This document shows positions 41,532 through 50,712 of a stretch of 64,000 nucleotides of DNA, in pieces. Under the pieces are notes generated by a model. It had not been told where the DNA came from, did no database searches, and saw only the letters and a list, made by a program, of their open reading frames with translations. A program made the translations under genes and the position numbers. Position 1 is the stretch's first letter. Every line of letters begins with the position of its first letter. The DNA is from Rheinheimera sp. A13L (lineage in GTDB: Bacteria > Pseudomonadota > Gammaproteobacteria > Enterobacterales > Alteromonadaceae). The stretch spans positions 159,101-223,100 of the forward strand of contig NZ_AFHI01000023.1 in assembly GCF_000217935.1 (NCBI RefSeq), written 5' to 3'.

Positions 41532-44531
41532 AGGCTGAATACCTGAACCCACAGATGCTGCGGCCCAGACATCAGGCGGCAGCCAGGCCTTTTTCCACGG
41601 CATAAATTGCTCGGCTGGCATAGGACGGGCTATGCCGTAGCCCTGAGCCAGAGTACAACCCAATTGCAGCAGCATTTCGCCATGTTCTGTGGTTTCCACC
41701 CCTTCAGCAACAATTTCGCGTTTAAATTCATTGGCTAATACAATAATGCCCTTGAGAATGGCTAAATCGTCCGGATCGACCAGCATATCGCGGACAAAAC
41801 TCTGGTCTATTTTCAGCACTGTTGCAGGCAGACGTTTTAAATAGGTTAAGGACGAATACCCAGTTCCAAAATCATCCAGTGCAAAACTGACACCACTGCG
41901 AATACAAGCCTGCATCACGGCCTGTACATGGGTTAAGTCATTCAGTGCACTGGTTTCCAGAATTTCCAGTTGCAACAAAGAGGCCGGCACGTCTGAATAA
42001 AAATGCAGTAACAACTGCAGGCGATTAACAAAATCCAGCTGCTGTAAGTGATAGGCTGAGATATTGACACTGACAGGGATAGTCATACCCTGACGTTGCC
42101 ATTCGGCCAACTGACGCAGTGCTTCTTCAATCACCCAATAGCCTAATTCCACGCCCAGACTATGTTGCTCTATTGCAGGCAAAAACAAGGCAGGAGCGAC
42201 CATACCTTTTTGTGGATGCATCCAGCGGATCAGGGCTTCTGCACCTATCACTTCACCTGTGTGCATATTGACTTTGGGCTGATAAAATAATCTGAACTGT
42301 TTAAGCGCCAGGCCTTGTCTGATTTCTACTATGGTTTCCTGGTGACCACGTAAACTGCGGGCATAGTCGGTATCAAAGACATGACAGCGGTTTTTACCAT
42401 CCTGCTTGGCCTGATACATAGCATGATCGGCCTGACGTACCAGTTGTTCTGCTTCAGTGGCATCCGTCTGAGGGTAAAACGTCAGGCCTATACTGGCGGA
42501 CACCGACAACATCCATTCGTCTATTTTCAGTGGTTTAGCTACTGTATCAAGCAGCAATTGAATTTTGGCAAGCCCGGCTTTTTTATCACTCAGCGCTGGT
42601 AACAACACCACAAACTCATCCCCACCTATACGGGCCAACAACTCAGAGTCTTCAAGCTGAGATTTCAGTCGTTCGGACAAGGCGATTAAAAACTGATCGC
42701 CAGTTTCATGGCCGTGACGGTCATTAATTTCTTTAAAGCCATCTAAATCAAGATAAGCAATAGCCAGCATCTGCTCTTCAGTGGCTTTTTTCATCAGCAG
42801 CTCTAACTGCCGGGTTAAAGCACTGCGGTTTGGCAAGCCCGTCATGGAGTCATAAAGTGCAATTTTTTCAAGGTGTTGTTGCTGTTGGTATTGGTTAGTA
42901 ATATCAGAAAAGAGCCCGACATAATGTTGTAACTGACCTTTATCATCCAGGACAGCACTTAAGGTCAGGCTTTGAAAAAAATCTTCGCCTGACGCCTTGC
43001 GACTCCAGAGCTCACCAGACCAGAAGCCTTGCTGCTGGAGGCTTTGCCACATGGAACTAAAAGCAAGTTCATCCTGATGCTCAGACTGCAACAAACGTGG
43101 TGTGCAGCCTATAGCTTGTTTAGCGCTGTAGCCTGTGATCTCGGTAAAGGCCTGATTTACATCAATCATCACACCTAACGGGTCGGTGATCATAATGCCT
43201 TCGCGGGCATGGGTGAACACGCTGGCCGATAAGCGTAATTTGTTGTCTGCCGTGTGCTCCAGGGTAATATCACGGGATAAACCCACAGTGCCTACATACT
43301 CTTCATCGACCAGAACAGGGGCTTTGTAGGTTTCATACCAGTACAACTCTGTTTCAGTTTTATGTTGCGAGCGGATCACCTGTGGCTGGCCTGATGTCAG
43401 TACTTGTTTATCATGGACTACATGGCTTAAAGCACGTTGTGCATCAAATAAGTCGGCGTCTGTTTTCCCCACCAACTGGCTGGTATTTCGATGCTGAAAC
43501 TGCTCCGCAAACTTCTGGTTGACTTCCAGATAGCGGCCGTGAATATCTTTTAACCAGACCACAAAAGGAATGCTGTCAATCAGGGTGCGTTGGTACTGCT
43601 CTTTTTGCTGCAGCGCCTGGATCAGCGACTGACGTTCCTGAATCGAGCTGTTCAGCCGAAGCTGGGTAGCACCCAGCCAACTCATAATGCTGCCGGGTTT
43701 AGCTTTTCGCAGCTCTGCTCCTTGCAGCACTTCGCCTCTGCCCATAGCTTTAATCTGGTCGTACAAATGACTGACAGAAGCGCCCAAAATACTGTTGTGA
43801 ACTCTTTTAATATCCCACAGTGAATAAAACAGCAGCAAACCGGACAAAATAAACAGAATACGCATCACCAGAGCGTAAAACATTGCATCCTCTACTTCAT
43901 CTGCTGTGCGCTCGTCCACCAGACTATACACAGCAGCTATGGGCTGCATGATGGCAATTTTTGCATTGTGGTAGTGCTGATCAAAAACGGCGAGCAAAGC
44001 CTGTTGTTTGTTGTTCTCTTTCTGCACAGGATCAATTTCTGGCCTTTCCAGCAACTGCATGGCTTTTTGCTCTGTCACTGCCAACAGGTCGGACTGAATT
44101 TTGGCTTCTTGCAAGGACGCCATTTCTGCATCGGTAAACCCAGTAGCTTTCATTAAATCCAGCAAAGCAATACGCGAGCCAGCAGGGCGTGGCCTGTCAT
44201 TATCTTCGCCCACTAAATCCCAGTACACCTGATGGTAATTAACGGGCCTGGCGGATTGGCCATTTCGTATTGCGATAATTTCATTGAAGTGGTTTTTGTA
44301 GCGATGTTCCCCCGTTGCGATGTAGCTTCGCACCATGCGGGTTAAATCATCGGAAGACTGACGCAACTCGCCGATGATTTTCAGCGAATACACCCGCTGA
44401 TCATTGGCTGCATCAATACGTTTTTCTGCGTAGACATAAGCAACAAAAATAGCGCTGAAGGTAAATAACAACGCAATAGCTGCCCAAAATCGCAGCGTAA
44501 GCTCAGACGTAGAGTAACGCTTTACCTGCAC
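41481..44531 (-). CDS. Membrane GGDEF-EAL protein with two PAS domains
   Basis: 1016 residues. N-terminal membrane segments at about 15-36 and 224-245 enclose a periplasmic helical sensor; then PAS domains (about 310-430 and 430-555), a GGDEF domain with an intact RIGGDEF (about 640) and an EAL domain with GAEALIRW, DDFGTGYSSL and KIDQSFV. Both catalytic signatures look intact, so it could make or break c-di-GMP; many such proteins are mainly phosphodiesterases. It is the only c-di-GMP enzyme in the window, which also holds a c-di-GMP riboswitch. The stop lies inside the 3' end of the convergent fabG-like gene. Confidence 0.92.
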   Translation of the reverse strand: MQVKRYSTSELTLRFWAAIALLFTFSAIFVAYVYAEKRIDAANDQRVYSLKIIGELRQSSDDLTRMVRSYIATGEHRYKNHFNEIIAIRNGQSARPVNYHQVYWDLVGEDNDRPRPAGSRIALLDLMKATGFTDAEMASLQEAKIQSDLLAVTEQKAMQLLERPEIDPVQKENNKQQALLAVFDQHYHNAKIAIMQPIAAVYSLVDERTADEVEDAMFYALVMRILFILSGLLLFYSLWDIKRVHNSILGASVSHLYDQIKAMGRGEVLQGAELRKAKPGSIMSWLGATQLRLNSSIQERQSLIQALQQKEQYQRTLIDSIPFVVWLKDIHGRYLEVNQKFAEQFQHRNTSQLVGKTDADLFDAQRALSHVVHDKQVLTSGQPQVIRSQHKTETELYWYETYKAPVLVDEEYVGTVGLSRDITLEHTADNKLRLSASVFTHAREGIMITDPLGVMIDVNQAFTEITGYSAKQAIGCTPRLLQSEHQDELAFSSMWQSLQQQGFWSGELWSRKASGEDFFQSLTLSAVLDDKGQLQHYVGLFSDITNQYQQQQHLEKIALYDSMTGLPNRSALTRQLELLMKKATEEQMLAIAYLDLDGFKEINDRHGHETGDQFLIALSERLKSQLEDSELLARIGGDEFVVLLPALSDKKAGLAKIQLLLDTVAKPLKIDEWMLSVSASIGLTFYPQTDATEAEQLVRQADHAMYQAKQDGKNRCHVFDTDYARSLRGHQETIVEIRQGLALKQFRLFYQPKVNMHTGEVIGAEALIRWMHPQKGMVAPALFLPAIEQHSLGVELGYWVIEEALRQLAEWQRQGMTIPVSVNISAYHLQQLDFVNRLQLLLHFYSDVPASLLQLEILETSALNDLTHVQAVMQACIRSGVSFALDDFGTGYSSLTYLKRLPATVLKIDQSFVRDMLVDPDDLAILKGIIVLANEFKREIVAEGVETTEHGEMLLQLGCTLAQGYGIARPMPAEQFMPWKKAWLPPDVWAAASVGSGIQPSGANKTLTTHSQHRAV

Positions 44532-44778
44532 AAAAACTCCTGTTTTTCACCTTGTTCAACCGCAGTCATGCTGGTTAAAGATCCTGATTTATTCTGCCTC
44601 AATAGTTATTGAGGCGGGTAACGAAAGCAAGCTGTTCTATTCAGTTTTTGCGGTTTTATTTCCATAAATTTAGAAAAATCGCTAAAAACTTGCTAACACT
44701 TTGTTTTTTCAGTGAACCTCTATTAGTCTTAGCTGGTCAATAAAATAAATATATTGAATAGATACAGGTGATTCTGTG

Positions 44779-45855
44779 ATGGATAAGTACCAGACTTTTT
44801 ATCAGCCGAATCCGGAGATCCCGGACTTAGTGCAACGCATCGAACAGCAAATGGCGCAATGGTCCGTCTTTGTTACCTCGCTTTCATTGCAGCAACGTCT
44901 GGTGTTGCAGAATAAGTCTTTACAGGCCAGCCTGGCTTTGGACCATAATTCTTTATCTGTGGTGCAGTTGCAGGAACTGGCTGCAGGCAAACGTGTCGTG
45001 GCTTTGGTGCAGGATATACAACAAGCACAAAATGCCCTGACGTTGTATCAACAACTGGAGCAGTTTAATCCTTATCAAAGTGCCGATTTACGCAAGGCAC
45101 ATGGTGCTTTTATGAGTTCAGTATCCTCCGATGCCGGACACTACAGAAAGCAGGGGGCTGGTGTTTATGAGGGCCACAAGCTGGTTCATATGCCACCTGC
45201 ACCGGCTACAGTGAAGGTTCTGGTTGATGAGCTGCTGGACAAACTACAACATGAACAGGTGCATCCTTTATTGATATCTTGCCTGATGCATTATCAACTG
45301 GCATTTATTCATCCATTTTCTGATGGCAACGGCCGTCTCTGCCGTTTGTGGCAACATTTAGTTTTAATCCGGTGGCAGCCTTGTTTTGCTTATTTGCCTT
45401 TTACAGCAGTGCTTAAAGACAAAACACGCGACTACCAAAAAACCTTGCGTCAGTCCGTGCCTAAGTACGATGCAACGGCTTTTATTTTGTTTATGTTGCG
45501 TAGCATTCACGAAACGCTGAACACCGAATTAGAACATCTGGAATTACAACAATCTGAATTAAATAACCTCAACCAGACGGCACATTTACCGGATCAACCT
45601 TTGGTCGATTTGACACAATTTGTGCAGTTGCAAACACAAAAAGTGAAAACAAAAACGCCAGGGCCCTGGTATAAAACCGAAGATCAGATTTTAAAGAAAC
45701 TGAAAAAAGACAACAGATTAAGTGCTAAAACCATAGCGGATGAACTCGGACTAAGCTCCAGAGCCATAGAAAAACAACTGGCGAAGTTAAAGGCTGAAGG
45801 CAAACTGCTTCGTACAGGTCCAGCCAAAGGCGGTCGCTGGCAAGTTGTGGCTTGA
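44779..45855 (+). CDS. Fic-family protein with C-terminal winged helix
   Basis: 358 residues. The Fic core is canonical: H178-P-F-S-D-G-N-G-R186-LCR. These enzymes usually move AMP from ATP to protein hydroxyl groups. The N-terminal inhibitory helix, normally (S/T)xxxE(G/N), reads S51-L-A-L-D55-H-N, with Asp in place of the inhibitory Glu. The C-terminal 65 residues form a winged helix (KKDNRLSAKTIADELGLSSRAIEKQLAKL). AGGTG precedes ATG 44779; a GTG one codon earlier is possible. No antitoxin gene is adjacent. Confidence 0.9.
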   Translation: MDKYQTFYQPNPEIPDLVQRIEQQMAQWSVFVTSLSLQQRLVLQNKSLQASLALDHNSLSVVQLQELAAGKRVVALVQDIQQAQNALTLYQQLEQFNPYQSADLRKAHGAFMSSVSSDAGHYRKQGAGVYEGHKLVHMPPAPATVKVLVDELLDKLQHEQVHPLLISCLMHYQLAFIHPFSDGNGRLCRLWQHLVLIRWQPCFAYLPFTAVLKDKTRDYQKTLRQSVPKYDATAFILFMLRSIHETLNTELEHLELQQSELNNLNQTAHLPDQPLVDLTQFVQLQTQKVKTKTPGPWYKTEDQILKKLKKDNRLSAKTIADELGLSSRAIEKQLAKLKAEGKLLRTGPAKGGRWQVVA

Positions 45856-45986
45856 ATCATTCTTTATGATGACCAGGCTGTGCTTTTACGCAGTTGGTAG
45901 CATTTTTTTTACTTTTGGTCGTTTTGTCATATGACTGCCTGCGATGCTCAGTACACTGCGGTTTTTTCGAGACGAACAGGTGCCTT

Positions 45987-47249
45987 GTGCGTAGTCTTTT
46001 TCTGGTTGTGTTGTGTTTAGTGCTCAGTCTGGATCTTCATAGTGCAGAGCCAAAGTCGCAGCCTCAGACCAATAGCTTGTTGCTGATCTCCATCGATGGT
46101 TTTGGCCAGCAGTATTGGGATCGTTATAAAGCGCCTGTTTTACATCAACTGGCACAAGGTGGTGTGAGAGCCTTTAGTATGCAGCCAGTCTTCCCGACAA
46201 AAACCTTTCCTAATCACTACAGCATAGCCACAGGTTTGTACCCGGCGAACCACGGTATTGTCGAAAACAATATTTACGATGCTGATTTTGATGCTGTATT
46301 TCGTATGAGTAAACCAGAAGAAGTCACCAATAGCCGCTGGTGGCTGGGTGAACCTATTTGGGTCACAGCAGAGAAGCAGGGGGTTAAAACCGGCACTTAT
46401 TTTTTCCCTGGTACAGAAGCTGCAATCAAAGGGGTAAGGCCTGGCTTGTGGCAAGCTTACGATGGCTCAATCAGTAATATCGACAGAGTGAACTCTGTAT
46501 TGGCCTGGTTGGATTTACCTATGGAAAAGCGCCCACAATTTCTGACATTGTATTTTAGCTCTGTGGATGACGCTGGCCATGCCTATGGTCCTGAATCAAA
46601 ACAGGTGGCTGACGCTATTGCTGATGTGGATCATGCGCTGGGTGTGTTGGTGAAGGGGATGAAACAAAGAGGACTGCAGCATAGCATCAACCTGATGCTG
46701 GTATCCGACCATGGCATGGCCAAAGTGCCACAGCAGCAGGTGATTGCGCTGGACCAGCTGTTTGATCAGAAAAAAGCGGCTTTGGTGTTATGGACCCCGG
46801 AGATTGTTTCCATTTTTCCGAAAAAAAACGAGTTAGAAGCCATTTACCATCAGCTAAAACACTCACTGCCACCTCAGGCCAAAGTGTATAAAAAAGCAGA
46901 TTTACCGGAGCGTTGGTTTTATCAGAACAGCAAACGTATAGCCCCCATTTTGGTGGTGCCGGAAGCAGGCTGGCGTTTGATGCAAAAACATAAACAAAAA
47001 GAATGGCTGGAAAAACCAGGCCGTAGTGTTGTCACAGGAAGCCATGGTTATGACAATAATAGTCCGGCTATGCAGGCTATTTTTGTCGGGCATGGTCCGG
47101 CTTTTGCTGCTGGCAGTCAAATACCGGCTTTTTCCAATATCGAATTGTATAACCTGATGTGCCGCATTTTAGGTATCCAGCCTGCGCCCAATGATGGCAA
47201 TGCTGACTGGGTTCAGTCTGTGTATCAGGCTGACCAAAAGCAAAATTAA
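45987..47249 (+). CDS. Ectonucleotide pyrophosphatase/phosphodiesterase-type enzyme
   Basis: 420 residues from a GTG with AGGTG five bases upstream (45987); this start leaves a clean signal peptide (VRSLFLVVLCLVLSLDLHSA). Alkaline-phosphatase-superfamily motifs of the NPP group are present: SIDGFG, the nucleophile in FPTKTFPNHYSIATGLYPANHGIVENN, VDDAGHAYGP, VSDHGMAK and GSHGYDNN. Expected to be a periplasmic two-zinc hydrolase of phosphodiesters or pyrophosphates. Its stop overlaps that of the convergent GNAT gene by four bases. Confidence 0.92.
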   Translation: MRSLFLVVLCLVLSLDLHSAEPKSQPQTNSLLLISIDGFGQQYWDRYKAPVLHQLAQGGVRAFSMQPVFPTKTFPNHYSIATGLYPANHGIVENNIYDADFDAVFRMSKPEEVTNSRWWLGEPIWVTAEKQGVKTGTYFFPGTEAAIKGVRPGLWQAYDGSISNIDRVNSVLAWLDLPMEKRPQFLTLYFSSVDDAGHAYGPESKQVADAIADVDHALGVLVKGMKQRGLQHSINLMLVSDHGMAKVPQQQVIALDQLFDQKKAALVLWTPEIVSIFPKKNELEAIYHQLKHSLPPQAKVYKKADLPERWFYQNSKRIAPILVVPEAGWRLMQKHKQKEWLEKPGRSVVTGSHGYDNNSPAMQAIFVGHGPAFAAGSQIPAFSNIELYNLMCRILGIQPAPNDGNADWVQSVYQADQKQN

Positions 47250-47650
47250 AGCCTCTTGGTCATAAAGTGTTTGCAGCCGGTGAAAGGGTAGTTCTTCTGC
47301 GTCCACTCCAGTTGATAACCATGGCGCTCGTAAAAAGGTTTTGCCTGAAAATCCAGAGTGTCGAGGATAACAAAGCTGCAACCTCTTGCTTTAGCTAGAT
47401 TTTCAGCCTCAATAAGCAGCTTTGATCCTACGCCTTTTCCCCGAACTTTTTCGTCCAGCCACAAAGACTCCAGATAAAACCAATGCCCAAAAGTGCGGCC
47501 AGCCAATGCGGCTATTAAGTGGCCTTTATTATCTTCCAGCTTTAATCCTAACTGTTGCCTTTTGGTCGCATCCCAGTGCAAGGCATTAAATTCAGCAACT
47601 TTTTGTTTTGCCAGTTCGGCAAATTCAAGGGTATGGGCAGGGGTAAACAT
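47246..47650 (-). CDS. GNAT-family N-acetyltransferase
   Basis: 134 residues of the GNAT fold, with the acetyl-CoA motif VRGKGVGSKLLIEAE (R/QxxGxG/A) preceded by LWLDEK and followed by ILDTLDFQAKPFYERHGYQL. Similar small proteins acetylate antibiotics or other small amines; the substrate is not predictable. Convergent with the phosphodiesterase gene, tail overlap of four bases. Confidence 0.9.
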   Translation of the reverse strand: MFTPAHTLEFAELAKQKVAEFNALHWDATKRQQLGLKLEDNKGHLIAALAGRTFGHWFYLESLWLDEKVRGKGVGSKLLIEAENLAKARGCSFVILDTLDFQAKPFYERHGYQLEWTQKNYPFTGCKHFMTKRL

Positions 47651-47790
47651 AACAGCTCCACGACTTGGACAATGACGCAGAATATATCACTGAAATCAGC
47701 ATTCTAAGAGCAGAGACAGAGGTTACAGGCTGCTCTGTGCACTCATACGTTTAAAATAACAGCAAACACACCGTCTTTTAAAAAAAGTGC

Positions 47791-47819
47791 TTGCAAGCAA
47801 AGCATCCGCTGCATAACAT
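47791..47819 (+). promoter_or_regulatory. Promoter of the tRNA-Val gene
   Basis: TTGCAA and TAACAT are separated by 17 bases, followed by a GC-rich stretch (AGCGCCCG) as in stable-RNA discriminators. The tRNA begins 34 bases further on. Confidence 0.65.
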
Positions 47820-47852
47820 AGCGCCCGTTGTGACGCGAACGTTGCAACATAT

Positions 47853-47929
47853 GCGTCCTTAGCTCAGTTGGTTAGAGCACTACCTTGACATGGTAGGGGT
47901 CGGTGGTTCGAGTCCACTAGGACGCACCA
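47853..47929 (+). tRNA. tRNA-Val (anticodon GAC)
   Basis: 77 bases with encoded CCA. Acceptor GCGTCCT pairs with AGGACGC; D arm AGCTCAGTTGGTTAGAGCA; anticodon stem CTACC/GGTAG with loop TTGACAT, anticodon GAC; T arm GGTGGTTCGAGTCCACT. All helices pair. Confidence 0.97.
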
Positions 47930-47942
47930 AATTCTAAAACAC

Positions 47943-47977
47943 AAACGCTGCCTTTTCAGGTGGCGTTTTTGTTTTTT
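47943..47977 (+). terminator. Terminator after tRNA-Val
   Basis: AACGCTGCC-ttttca-GGTGGCGTT followed by TTTGTTTTTT, 14 bases after the tRNA. Confidence 0.85.
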
Positions 47978-48140
47978 AAGGCACTGAATAAATCAAAGCG
48001 CTTTAGTAGTTCCTGGCCTGAACCCGGCGGCAGGAACTACAACCAAGAGCTACAACACAGAGTGCTGATACTGAAAAGTGCGGTTTCGGCACTTTGCGCT
48101 GAACCACACTGAGTGAGCTTCATCGTCAAATTACAGGGTG

Positions 48141-48785
48141 TCAAGACTTCAGCTTTGACTCCAGTGCTCCAAGCAATAACTCCAGCCCAAACTCCAGTTG
48201 CAATTTGCCATGATACCGGCCTGAAGCTACCTCGGTTGCAAGCGCTGTTAAATGCGGATAAACACTGCTGTCCAGCTGTGGCTGAAATTCTGCAGCAGTA
48301 CTGGCATAGTCGTCAGGCTCGATGGGAAACGTCAGCTCTTGCAGGGTAAAGCCATAGATATAACTGTCCAGCAGATTACGGGCAAGATCGGCATCTTTGT
48401 GACTGAATCCTGCCAGCAATAAACAACCATGGCTGGCATCGACGTAACGCAACATGGCAGGGCCAACGTTTAGTCGCGCCATTAGTAAATGGGCCGCCCA
48501 GGGATGGGTTTTCAGCACCTGATAGGCGGAGCTGCATCTGTTCATCATCTCCATCTTCCATGGTAAGGCTGGATCCGGCAGATCAATTTTAGCCACTACA
48601 GCTTCGACCATTGCATCAAGCAATAGCTCTTTATTTTGCAAATAGTTGTAAAGCGACATAGCTTCGACATTCAGACTTTTGGCTATTTTCCGCATGCTTA
48701 ATGCGTCCAATCCGGCCTGATCTGCAATGGTCATAGCGCTTTCTACTATACGTTGCACTGATAGTGCAGGTTTTTCCTTTAGCAT
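48141..48785 (-). CDS. TetR-family repressor
   Basis: 214 residues from ATG 48785. N-terminal HTH: RIVESAMTIADQAGLDALSMRKIAKSLNVEAMSLYNYLQNKELLLDAM in TetR pattern; the C-terminal part resembles the TetR_C_1 group. It is divergent from an oxidoreductase gene, and two identical palindromes lie between the two start codons, so it probably represses both itself and that gene. Ligand unknown. Confidence 0.9.
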   Translation of the reverse strand: MLKEKPALSVQRIVESAMTIADQAGLDALSMRKIAKSLNVEAMSLYNYLQNKELLLDAMVEAVVAKIDLPDPALPWKMEMMNRCSSAYQVLKTHPWAAHLLMARLNVGPAMLRYVDASHGCLLLAGFSHKDADLARNLLDSYIYGFTLQELTFPIEPDDYASTAAEFQPQLDSSVYPHLTALATEVASGRYHGKLQLEFGLELLLGALESKLKS

Positions 48786-48814
48786 CACACTCTTACAAAA
48801 ATACAAAGTTTAAC

Positions 48815-48844
48815 TTGACGTACTTACAGTGTAAGCACTAGGCT
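48815..48844 (+). promoter_or_regulatory. Promoter of the oxidoreductase gene with the operator between -35 and -10
   Basis: TTGACG (48815-48820) and TAGGCT (48839-48844) are 18 bases apart. The first operator palindrome fills the spacer, an arrangement that lets a bound repressor block RNA polymerase. Confidence 0.6.
48823..48835. promoter_or_regulatory. TetR operator 1
   Basis: CTTACAGTGTAAG, a 13-bp palindrome identical to operator 2. It lies within the spacer of the candidate promoter. Confidence 0.8.
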
Positions 48845-48856
48845 AGCTCTATTCAA

Positions 48857-48869
48857 CTTACAGTGTAAG
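48857..48869. promoter_or_regulatory. TetR operator 2
   Basis: A second exact copy of CTTACAGTGTAAG, 34 bases after the first, directly before the AAGGAG of the oxidoreductase gene. Confidence 0.8.
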
Positions 48870-48882
48870 TTAAGGAGCCCGG

Positions 48883-49890
48883 ATGTCACTATTATTACCC
48901 TCTCTGATGCAAGCCTGGATTTGTACAGGCTATGGCGGTGCAGATGTATTGCAATTGCAGTATCGCCCTTTACCTGTAGTTGGCGCAGGCGACATTTTAG
49001 TGCAGGTGTGCGCCAGTACTGTGTCATCGGGTGACGTAAGGATCCGCAGCTCCAGATTTCCATCAGGTATGGGGTTGATTGGCCGGCTGATATTTGGTTT
49101 ACGTCGTCCTCGTCAGCAGGTGCTGGGAGTTGATGTAGCCGGGGTTGTAAAGCAAGTCGGAACTAAAGTCACTGATTTCAGGCCTGGTGATCATGTGGTT
49201 GCTATGACTGGGTTCAGGCAAGGAGCGCATGCTGAATATTGTGTAGTTTCCGCCAGCCACTGCACTGTGCTGAAACCAGCGACATTGAGCTTTACCGAAG
49301 CCGTGGCGCTGCCGTTTGGTGGTTTAACCGCTATGCATTTTTTAAAAAAAGCAGCATTGAAGGCAGGAGAGCATCTTTTGGTTATAGGCGCATCTGGTGC
49401 TGTTGGTGTCGCCCTGGTGCAACTTGCCCGACTTCAGGGGATAAGAGTCACCACCTTAACCAGTCAACGTAATCAGGCACTGATGCGCGAGCTTGGGGCC
49501 GACGAAGCGCTGGCGTACGACAGTGCTGAGTCCTTACCCACTCAATCAGAGTTTGACGTGATTATTGATGCTGTTGCAGCTCGAAGCTTTCGTGAATGTT
49601 TACCACTGCTAAAAGCGAAAGGCAGGTACGTCGCTGTAGCTGGCGGATTACCGGATCTGATGGCCAGACAAAAAGACGGAAAAATTTGTATCAGTGGCCC
49701 ATCGGATGAACGCAGTGAAGATTTAACTCACTTATTGCAACTGGCTGTTCAGGGACAGATCCATGCAGTGACAGAGCGGATTTATCCGTCAGACCGCTTG
49801 CCAGATGCGCATCGACATAGCGATACAGGCAGGAAGCGGGGGGCTGTCGTTGTGATTTGGCCGGCAGCCACTGAAGCCAGTTGTTTGTAA
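48883..49890 (+). CDS. Zinc-independent medium-chain dehydrogenase/quinone-oxidoreductase-like protein
   Basis: 335 residues of the MDR family: N-terminal GroES-like domain (VGAGDILVQVCASTVSSGDVRIR; GVDVAGVVKQVGTKVTDFRPGDHV in pattern) and an NAD(P) domain with VIGASGAVGVALVQLARLQG. The zinc-ligand Cys/His set is absent, as in quinone reductases and NAD(P)H-dependent alkenal reductases. AAGGAG precedes the ATG. Regulated by the divergent TetR protein, so probably induced by a toxic small molecule. Confidence 0.88.
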   Translation: MSLLLPSLMQAWICTGYGGADVLQLQYRPLPVVGAGDILVQVCASTVSSGDVRIRSSRFPSGMGLIGRLIFGLRRPRQQVLGVDVAGVVKQVGTKVTDFRPGDHVVAMTGFRQGAHAEYCVVSASHCTVLKPATLSFTEAVALPFGGLTAMHFLKKAALKAGEHLLVIGASGAVGVALVQLARLQGIRVTTLTSQRNQALMRELGADEALAYDSAESLPTQSEFDVIIDAVAARSFRECLPLLKAKGRYVAVAGGLPDLMARQKDGKICISGPSDERSEDLTHLLQLAVQGQIHAVTERIYPSDRLPDAHRHSDTGRKRGAVVVIWPAATEASCL

Positions 49891-50073
49891 TAAACTGTTG
49901 GATAAACACAACATTTACCCTAATACTCCGGGCCTGGGGGAATCAAAAGTCGTGGCCTGCGATCAGCCGTATTTAACGCAACACAAGCTCCAGACATTAA
50001 GCTTGCTCTGGTGGTTTGGCACTGGTTATTGTGGTTTAGCTAAAGGCCTTGGTCTAACAAGTGTGTTGTCTAA

Positions 50074-50259
50074 CTAAGCGAAGTCATTACAGCGCTGATT
50101 GGAGCAGGACTCATCATTCAAGGGTTCTCTGAGTATAAATATAGCCCCTACAACTGCTTTAACGGCTTAGACTATGTGCCCAACTTTGGTTATCAGTTGC
50201 TGCATAAAGGTCAGCAGGTTCCGTTGATTTATTCGGTGAAAGCTCAAAAAGTAACCTGA
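50074..50259 (+). pseudogene. C-terminal remnant of a class I SAM-dependent methyltransferase
   Basis: An open stretch of 61 codons without a start reads LSEVITALIGAGLIIQGF, then SEYKYSPYNCFNGLDYVP and IYSVKAQK before a TGA. This matches the C-terminal end (the E/F-Y-P-Y-SPYNC and PL-(I/V)-(Y/F)-S-(V/L)-KA blocks) of small methyltransferases. A TAA stands directly upstream in frame and no N-terminal part is visible in 49891-50073, so this is a relic. Confidence 0.65.
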
Positions 50260-50480
50260 CAAATAATCTGTGTGCTTTGATATGCAATGTATTAAAAATG
50301 CAGCTGTAACTCCAGGCCGTTCATATCTGGTGGTTTTAGCTGCATAGGACAGCACCATCTTTATACGGCTCTGGCTTTATTACACATACCGATAACATGC
50401 TGCTTCCCTAGCATGCTGGTAAAGCAGTTGCAAGCTTATCTCGCTTTAAAAGGTCAATTCGCGTACACTGCCTGGCTAAT

Positions 50481-50503
50481 GATTAATACCTGTTGTATTA
50501 ATC
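50481..50503. promoter_or_regulatory. Inverted repeat upstream of the small hypothetical gene
   Basis: GATTAATAC-CTGTT-GTATTAATC, perfect 9-bp arms, 24 bases before the start of the small gene at 50527. An operator or a leader hairpin. Apart from this and the methyltransferase remnant, 49891-50526 shows nothing I can assign. Confidence 0.4.
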
Positions 50504-50526
50504 AGGCGTCAATTTTGGAGAAACTG

Positions 50527-50712
50527 ATGACAAAACCACTGTGGACTGTGGGTCTTGATGTAATAGTTATTGACTCAACCAGCGAATGTTATGGTCAGGT
50601 TGGGCATATAGTCCGGATATCTTCACCGGGAAACAGCTGCCGTTTGTCGGTAGACTTTGATGGTAGCGTCTTTGGTTTTGACCAGGATGATATTGAAGTC
50701 GCGTTGATTTAG
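50527..50712 (+). CDS. Small hypothetical protein (61 residues)
   Basis: MTKPLWTVGLDVIVIDSTSE... GQVGHIVRIS ... VDFDGSVFGFDQDDIEVALI. GGAG lies seven bases before the ATG at 50527; the longer frame from 50413 has no such support. Beta-rich and acidic at the C-terminus, reminiscent of small KOW/SH3-like barrels, but I recognise no family. The stretch 50713-51105 after it holds no gene that I can see. Confidence 0.55.
   Translation: MTKPLWTVGLDVIVIDSTSECYGQVGHIVRISSPGNSCRLSVDFDGSVFGFDQDDIEVALI

Noticed and set aside
48113..48349. 78-codon plus-strand frame opposite the TetR gene
   Set aside because: It is a shadow of the TetR coding strand, which has clear family signatures.
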